DNA of 7,542 nt from Bacteroidales bacterium UBA3868 (GTDB lineage: Bacteria > Bacteroidota > Bacteroidia > Bacteroidales > WCHB1-69), in contig DGGS01000084.1 of NCBI GenBank assembly GCA_002392325.1, positions 212-7,753 on the forward strand, written 5' to 3'. Of this stretch, positions 1 through 4,186 are shown in pieces. Numbering within the stretch: the first letter of the stretch is position 1; each line of letters begins with the position of its first letter. Both the position numbers and the translations under genes were made by a program. The notes under the pieces were generated by a model, which ran no database searches, was not told the origin of the DNA, and saw only the letters and a program-made list of their open reading frames with translations.

Positions 1-233
1 ATGTTCCCGACCAGGAGATGACCGCCGTGCTCTGCACCAAAGACGATGGTATCGTTTATTTCTTCTCCATGGCAACCAGCTTCACAAAAGCCAGTCTCGG
101 TGCTGAAGGCATCGGCAGCGATGTGAACATGATCATGGGTAACGGCTATACAAAGGGACATGCTGAATTCACTCTGCAAGAGCTGCGCGAAAGCCCCGAG
201 CTGCGCAAGATCTTCGAGGAACTCTACGCATAA
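1..233 (+). CDS. C-terminal 76 residues of an unrecognised protein (5' end outside window)
   Basis: The reading frame is open from position 3 to a TAA at 231-233 and runs off the left edge, so only the C-terminus is seen. The 76 visible residues are mixed alpha/beta, with a Gly-rich stretch (GAEGIGSDVNMIMGNGY) and an amphipathic, charged final helix (LRESPELRKIFEELY). There is no membrane segment, no export signal in the visible part, and no catalytic motif I can name. Base composition and codon use resemble the downstream genes, and a strong terminator follows 33 bp after the stop, so this looks like the true end of a functional gene or operon. It does not resemble the C-terminal domain of 5'-nucleotidases, which would have been an expected partner of the next gene. 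I do not assign a function. Confidence 0.75.
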   Translation, partial: VPDQEMTAVLCTKDDGIVYFFSMATSFTKASLGAEGIGSDVNMIMGNGYTKGHAEFTLQELRESPELRKIFEELYA

Positions 234-266
234 CCCAAGCACTATATAGTAATAATTTTGACGATG

Positions 267-296
267 AAAAGCGAGGCCGAACACCTCGCTTTTTTT
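267..296 (+). terminator. Intrinsic (Rho-independent) terminator after the first gene
   Basis: A GC core GCGAGG (271-276) pairs with CCTCGC (284-289) around a 7-nt loop. The stem extends by four A:T pairs (AAAA 267-270 with T 290-293) to 10 bp, and the 3' arm runs into seven consecutive T residues (290-296). This is a textbook terminator for the gene ending at 233, and it insulates the phosphatase gene that follows. Confidence 0.9.
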
Positions 297-298
297 AG

Positions 299-306
299 TA
301 TCTTTG
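299..306 (+). promoter_or_regulatory. Probable Bacteroidota -7 promoter element for the metallophosphatase gene
   Basis: TATCTTTG matches the Bacteroidota -7 consensus TAnnTTTG exactly. It sits just past the terminator and 18 bp before the ATG at 325, which would give a very short leader of about 10-15 nt. I see no good TTTG-type -33 element at the right distance, because that position falls inside the terminator stem; this lowers confidence. Confidence 0.45.
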
Positions 307-324
307 CAACTCAAATATATAACA

Positions 325-1137
325 ATGCATAATCGATTCCGATTCACCTTTTTTTTCATTCTGGCGCTTGTTTTGGCGGCCGTTTCCGTGCATGCGCAGG
401 AATTGGTCATCTTGCACACCAATGACACCCATAGTCAGATTGAACCTTTTACCTACAAGGCGGACACCAATGTGGGCGGATTCCTGCGCCGCGAGGCGTA
501 CATCCGCGAGGTGCGCGAACAGCATCCTAATGTGCTGGTGCTCGACGCCGGCGATTTCTCACAAGGCACTCCGTATTTCAATTTCTTCAAAGGATATACG
601 GAAATCTATCTGATGAATGCGATGAAATACGACGCCGCCACATTGGGCAACCATGAGTTTGACAATGGATGTTCCGCACTGGCAAAACGCGCCCGGAAAG
701 CCCATTTCCCCATTCTTTGTGCCAATTATGAGTTCCATAACAAAGCACTCGCCAAAGTGATCAAACCTTATGCTGTTTTTGAAAAAGGCGGTTATAAGAT
801 CGGGGTGTTCGGCCTCACCGTGAATCTAGACGGGTTGGTCGCCCCACAAGTCGCCCAAGAACTGACCTATCTTGACCCTGTGCCCATTTCCAATAAAATG
901 GTAACCCTGTTGAAAGAAAAAGGATGCGATTTGATAATTTGTCTTTCCCACCTTGGTATCGAACCCGGAGATTTTGGCGACTATAACCTGGCAGAGACAG
1001 TTCCCGGAATCGATATCATCATCGGAGGGCACTCGCATTACGAGATGAAAGAACCAACGGTTATCGGAGACACGCGCATCTACCAGATGACCAGCAAAGG
1101 CAAGTGCGTCGGCGAAATAACGATTAACAAACCATAA
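325..1137 (+). CDS. Secreted metallophosphatase of the 5'-nucleotidase (UshA/CpdB) family, catalytic domain only
   Basis: 270 residues. The start is the ATG at 325: it is followed at once by a signal peptide (basic MHNRFR, hydrophobic core about 7-20, cleavage predicted after VHA at residue 24 before Gln). An in-frame TTG at 304 is rejected because it lies within the probable -7 promoter element. The calcineurin-like dimetal centre is complete: NDTH (D34, H36), LDAGDFSQG (D77), GNHEF (N109, H110), CLSHLG (H209) and GGHSHYE (H236, H238). The family hydrolyses phosphoester bonds of nucleotides or related compounds outside the cytoplasm with two metal ions. The protein stops soon after the GHSH motif, so the usual C-terminal nucleotide-binding domain (5_nucleotid_C) is absent, and neither flanking gene looks like it. 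The exact substrate is therefore open: 5'-nucleotides, cyclic nucleotides or another phosphoester. Function is sure at family level only. Confidence 0.9.
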   Translation: MHNRFRFTFFFILALVLAAVSVHAQELVILHTNDTHSQIEPFTYKADTNVGGFLRREAYIREVREQHPNVLVLDAGDFSQGTPYFNFFKGYTEIYLMNAMKYDAATLGNHEFDNGCSALAKRARKAHFPILCANYEFHNKALAKVIKPYAVFEKGGYKIGVFGLTVNLDGLVAPQVAQELTYLDPVPISNKMVTLLKEKGCDLIICLSHLGIEPGDFGDYNLAETVPGIDIIIGGHSHYEMKEPTVIGDTRIYQMTSKGKCVGEITINKP

Positions 1138-1160
1138 AGGTTGACATCCACGACCCTTTA
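1135..1160 (+). terminator. Weak hairpin overlapping the phosphatase stop codon, possible attenuating terminator
   Basis: TAAAGG (1135-1140, containing the stop codon) pairs with CCTTTA (1155-1160). Three further pairs (TTG with CGA, across one bulged C, one of them G-U) can form inside. The following bases are only AATTT, so there is no proper U-tract. It may be a weak terminator or mRNA 3' structure between the phosphatase and galE; read-through to galE is plausible. Confidence 0.3.
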
Positions 1161-1205
1161 ATTTCAAGAATATTATAAACATTAAAAACATTCCTCCCTC
1201 ATCTT

Positions 1206-2246
1206 ATGCTTCCCAAAATTCTTGTTACTGGCGGTTGCGGCTACATCGGCTCCCACACCATCATCGAATTGATAGAGTGTGGCCGTTATGATGTGGTTTC
1301 CGTGGACAGTTGTGTGAGAAGCACACCTGAGACGATGGACCGGGTGGAGAGAATCACAGGTGTGCGGGTGAAGAATTATCGGTTGGACATTTGCGACAAG
1401 GAGGCCTTTTTCAAGGTCTTTGAGGAGAATCCGGAGGTGGAAGGTATTATTCATTTTGCCGCTTATAAGGCCGTGGGCGAATCGGTGGAAAAACCGCTGA
1501 TGTATTACCGAAACAATTTGGGCGCATTGGCCAATGTGTTGGAAGCATGCCAGCGTTTCAAAATCCCGGATCTTCTGTTTTCTTCCTCTTGTTCAGTTTA
1601 TGGGGATGTGGAACATCTGCCAGTGAGTGAGTCAACCCCGATAGGCAAGGCAATGTGTCCCTATGCGCATACGAAGCAGATTGGCGAGGAGATGATTCAG
1701 AGCATGGCGGCGCCCAATCCTGACACACATACACTTATCTTGCGTTATTTCAACCCCGTGGGCGCGCACATGTCCGGTATGAACGGCGAACTGTCGCCCG
1801 ACAAGCCCAACAATCTGATTCCCATCATCATGCGCGTGGCCAGTGGCAAACAACCGCAAATGCAGGTCTTTGGCACAGACTATGATACTCGTGACGGATC
1901 CTGCATCCGTGACTATCTGCATGTGTCTGACATCGCTGATGCTCATGTCAAGGCCATGGATTACCTGGTGGAAGGCCGCAATCAAGAGACTTGCGAAGTG
2001 TTCAACCTGGGCAGCGGTAACGGCGTGTCAGTGTTGGAGATGCTCAATGCGACGGAGAAGGTTATCGGACGCAAACTGAACTATATGCTCGGAGATCGCC
2101 GCCCGGGCGATATTCCGGCCATCTACGGCGACTGCTCCCGCGCCAAGGAATTACTGCATTGGCACTGTAGGTTCAATGTGGAAGACATGATTGCCTCCGC
2201 TTGGAAATGGGAGAATTATTTGGATAATCAGAATAATAAACAATAG
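1206..2246 (+). CDS. galE: UDP-glucose 4-epimerase (extended SDR family)
   Basis: 346 residues, the normal length for GalE. It interconverts UDP-glucose and UDP-galactose in the cytoplasm using tightly bound NAD, feeding the Leloir pathway and surface glycan synthesis. Visible features: a Rossmann NAD-binding motif GGCGYIGSH (G9, G12, G15); the acid after beta-2 at D34; LDICD at 60-64; HFAAYKAVGESV (83-94), typical of GalE; the catalytic SSSCSVYG (S128); and the YxxxK pair Y153/K157 in PYAHTK. The substrate-side motifs RYFNPVGAH (180-188), CIRDYLHVSDIADAH (233-247) and RRPGDIPAIYGD (298-309) are also present. The residue aligned with E. coli Tyr299, which limits N-acetylated substrates, appears to be I306, so some UDP-GlcNAc/GalNAc activity is possible. 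The ATG at 1206 places the Rossmann motif at the expected distance. It lies 68 bp after the phosphatase, with no clear promoter between, and 8 bp before the antiporter gene, implying co-transcription with the latter. Confidence 0.95.
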   Translation: MLPKILVTGGCGYIGSHTIIELIECGRYDVVSVDSCVRSTPETMDRVERITGVRVKNYRLDICDKEAFFKVFEENPEVEGIIHFAAYKAVGESVEKPLMYYRNNLGALANVLEACQRFKIPDLLFSSSCSVYGDVEHLPVSESTPIGKAMCPYAHTKQIGEEMIQSMAAPNPDTHTLILRYFNPVGAHMSGMNGELSPDKPNNLIPIIMRVASGKQPQMQVFGTDYDTRDGSCIRDYLHVSDIADAHVKAMDYLVEGRNQETCEVFNLGSGNGVSVLEMLNATEKVIGRKLNYMLGDRRPGDIPAIYGDCSRAKELLHWHCRFNVEDMIASAWKWENYLDNQNNKQ

Positions 2247-2254
2247 CGTATTTT

Positions 2255-3988
2255 ATGGCTGAAAACCTTAAACTCGTTTCCGATCTTGCGCTGATACTGA
2301 TATCAGCGGGTATCGTCACCATCATTTTCAAACTCTTAAGACAACCTTTGGTTTTAGGTTATATTGTGGCCGGGTTTTTGGTTGGACCTCACTTGAATAT
2401 TTTCCCGACGGTGGCCGATATCGCCAGTATCGAAGTCTGGTCGGAAATCGGTATCATCTTCCTCCTTTTTGGATTAGGACTTGAGTTTAGTTTCAAGAAA
2501 CTCTTCACAGTAGGCAGTAAAGCGTTTGTGACCGCCATTATAGAGATATTGTCCATGATTGCGGTGGGCGTGTTGCTGGGTTTTATAATGGGATGGGGCG
2601 TGATGGAAAGCATTTTCCTCGGTGGTATGCTGGCCATGTCTTCCACAACTATTATCATCAAGGCCTTTGAGGATATGAAACTGAAGAACGAGCCTTTTGT
2701 GGATTTGACCATGGTTGTGCTCATCATTCAGGATGTGGTGGCCGTTGTGATGATGGTGCTGTTGTCCACCGCCGCCGCCAGTAAGCAGTCGGCGGGCATG
2801 GAGATGCTGATGAGTATCGTGAAACTCATATTCTTCCTTATTTTATGGTTTGTGGTGGGCATTTATGTGATTCCCACATTCTTCAAAAGAGCGAAGAAAT
2901 ATATTAATGACGAAACGCTGCTTATTATCTCCATCGGACTCTGTTTCGGTATGGTGATTATTGCCAACAATGTAGGATTTTCCTCCGCATTGGGTGCGTT
3001 TGTGATAGGTTCTATTTTGTCGGAAACTATTGAGAGTGAGCGTATTATTAATTTGACCAAGAGCATAAAGGACCTGTTTGGCGCCATCTTTTTTGTGTCA
3101 GTGGGCATGATGATTGATCCGCAGATTCTGGTCCAGTATTGGAAACTGATTCTTTCCCTTGTGATTATAACACTGGTAATCAAGGCGGTGGTTTCTTCGG
3201 GTGCGGCGCTTGTTGCGGGGGCCACCCTGGAGGATGCTATAAAGACCGGCTTCACTTTGTCGCAAGTGGGTGAGTTCGCGTTTATCATCGCTTCTGTTGG
3301 TGTCTCGCTTGGTGTTATGCCGAAACATATCTACCCAGTTATCATTGCTGCATCTGTAATAACCACGTTTACAACGCCTTATTGGATAAAAGCAGCTTCA
3401 CCCCTCTATCTGTTTTTGGACCGTAAACTTCCTGCCAGCACAAAGGCTCAATTGGATGCCTATAGTCTTTTGGGCAGAAAAAGCGGTAACAAAAACTGGA
3501 GAAGCATCATTGTCAGTACACTGCCTCGAGTGCTGATCTTTTTCGTCCTAAGTTTTGCGGTTCTTGTGCTGCTGTTTGACCACCTATGGCCTTTTATTAA
3601 AGAGCTGAAAATCGGTGAATTTCTCCCACAATGGCTCTACAATACCATTTTGGCAGTCATTTCTCTGATTTTGATACTGCCTTTTCTCTACGGAATGGTT
3701 AGAATCAAACAAAAAACGCGGCAGATGTATATTGATATGATTGAGGAAAACAAGGCAAATACAATTGTGGTGGTGGTATGGACCCTTTTCCGTTTCATCC
3801 TTGCCGGTTTTTTTGTTTTCTCCATTCTGGTCAACTTCTTCAAATATACCAAGTGGGTGATTGTTCTGATCACCATTGCCATTATTCTGCTGATGATGTT
3901 CTCGGGCCATACACTTCGTCGTCTTTCCTTCCTGGAAAACAAGTTTATGGAGAACCTGAACGCCAAGGATCAGACCGTCAAAAAGTGA
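2255..3988 (+). CDS. CPA2/Kef-type cation:proton antiporter with a C-terminal membrane extension
   Basis: 577 residues, polytopic inner-membrane protein. The first ~385 residues form a Na+/H+ exchanger (KefB/C-like) module of about 11-13 helices. Family signatures: LLFGLGLEFSFKKL (70-83), AMSSTTIIIKAFED (127-140), the ion-site-type pair Q159-D160 in LIIQDVVAV, GFSSALGAFVIGSILSE (241-257), FFVSVGMMIDP (279-289) and TLSQVGEFAFIIASVG (334-349). These transporters exchange K+ or Na+ for H+ in pH or osmotic homeostasis; the ion cannot be read from sequence. After a hydrophilic linker (about 388-420) come four more hydrophobic segments (about 425-441, 461-482, 503-527, 533-549) and a short charged tail (ENKFMENLNAKDQTVKK). 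No Rossmann-type TrkA-N/RCK domain or TrkA-C domain follows, unlike KefB/C, so nucleotide or glutathione gating of the Kef type is unlikely. The ATG is 8 bp after the galE stop, with no separate promoter seen. Confidence 0.9.
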   Translation: MAENLKLVSDLALILISAGIVTIIFKLLRQPLVLGYIVAGFLVGPHLNIFPTVADIASIEVWSEIGIIFLLFGLGLEFSFKKLFTVGSKAFVTAIIEILSMIAVGVLLGFIMGWGVMESIFLGGMLAMSSTTIIIKAFEDMKLKNEPFVDLTMVVLIIQDVVAVVMMVLLSTAAASKQSAGMEMLMSIVKLIFFLILWFVVGIYVIPTFFKRAKKYINDETLLIISIGLCFGMVIIANNVGFSSALGAFVIGSILSETIESERIINLTKSIKDLFGAIFFVSVGMMIDPQILVQYWKLILSLVIITLVIKAVVSSGAALVAGATLEDAIKTGFTLSQVGEFAFIIASVGVSLGVMPKHIYPVIIAASVITTFTTPYWIKAASPLYLFLDRKLPASTKAQLDAYSLLGRKSGNKNWRSIIVSTLPRVLIFFVLSFAVLVLLFDHLWPFIKELKIGEFLPQWLYNTILAVISLILILPFLYGMVRIKQKTRQMYIDMIEENKANTIVVVVWTLFRFILAGFFVFSILVNFFKYTKWVIVLITIAIILLMMFSGHTLRRLSFLENKFMENLNAKDQTVKK

Positions 3989-4100
3989 TTTTTTACAATT
4001 GATTGTTAAAATGCGATTAAGAATTGTTTGTTAAGGATATTTGTAAAATATTATATGACAACGAGATGCATTTAGTCGGCATTAAACCAAAGTGTTAAAA

Positions 4101-4112
4101 AATATTAATATT
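4101..4112. repeat. 12-bp perfect AT palindrome in the amidase promoter region
   Basis: AATATTAATATT is identical to its reverse complement and lies 11 bp upstream of the -33 element of the amidase promoter. The position suits an activator or operator site, but the surrounding spacer is very AT-rich, so chance occurrence is quite possible. Nothing else is recognisable in the rest of the 198-bp spacer (3989-4186): no gene, no RNA and no strong terminator after the antiporter gene. Confidence 0.25.
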
Positions 4113-4123
4113 CGGATGGTTGC

Positions 4124-4155
4124 TTGACAAAGGGGTGTCAGGAGTTTTATTTTTG
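4124..4155 (+). promoter_or_regulatory. Bacteroidota-type promoter (-33 TTG / -7 TAnnTTTG) for the amidase gene
   Basis: The -7 element TATTTTTG (4148-4155) fits TAnnTTTG exactly. TTGAC (4124-4128) is a good -33 element, with 19 bp between the two boxes. Transcription would start near 4160 and leave a leader of about 25-30 nt before the ATG at 4187. No Shine-Dalgarno sequence is present; the leader is A-rich, as usual in this phylum. This is the clearest promoter in the window and shows the amidase is transcribed separately from the antiporter. Confidence 0.7.
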
Positions 4156-4186
4156 CGGTGAAAACAAGAATAATTCTCTTTAGACT

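Noticed and set aside
304..327. TTG at 304 as an upstream start of the metallophosphatase
   Set aside because: It overlaps the probable -7 promoter element (299-306) and would put seven extra residues before a good signal peptide. The ATG at 325 gives a standard signal sequence.
1141..1205. Separate promoter for galE
   Set aside because: A TTGAC occurs at 1141-1145, but no TAnnTTTG lies at a suitable distance; the closest candidate (TAATTTCA at 1159) has two mismatches and the wrong spacing.
3970..4010. AT-only hairpins after the antiporter stop (AAAAA-gtga-TTTTTT, and ACAA-ttga-TTGT) as terminators
   Set aside because: The stems are 4-6 A:T-dominated pairs without a GC core, so they are too weak to call in such an AT-rich region.
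3989..4186. Small gene or structured RNA in the antiporter-amidase spacer
   Set aside because: ATG-initiated frames here are only a few codons long, and I see no extended pairing. The spacer is explained by a promoter and AT-rich upstream sequence.
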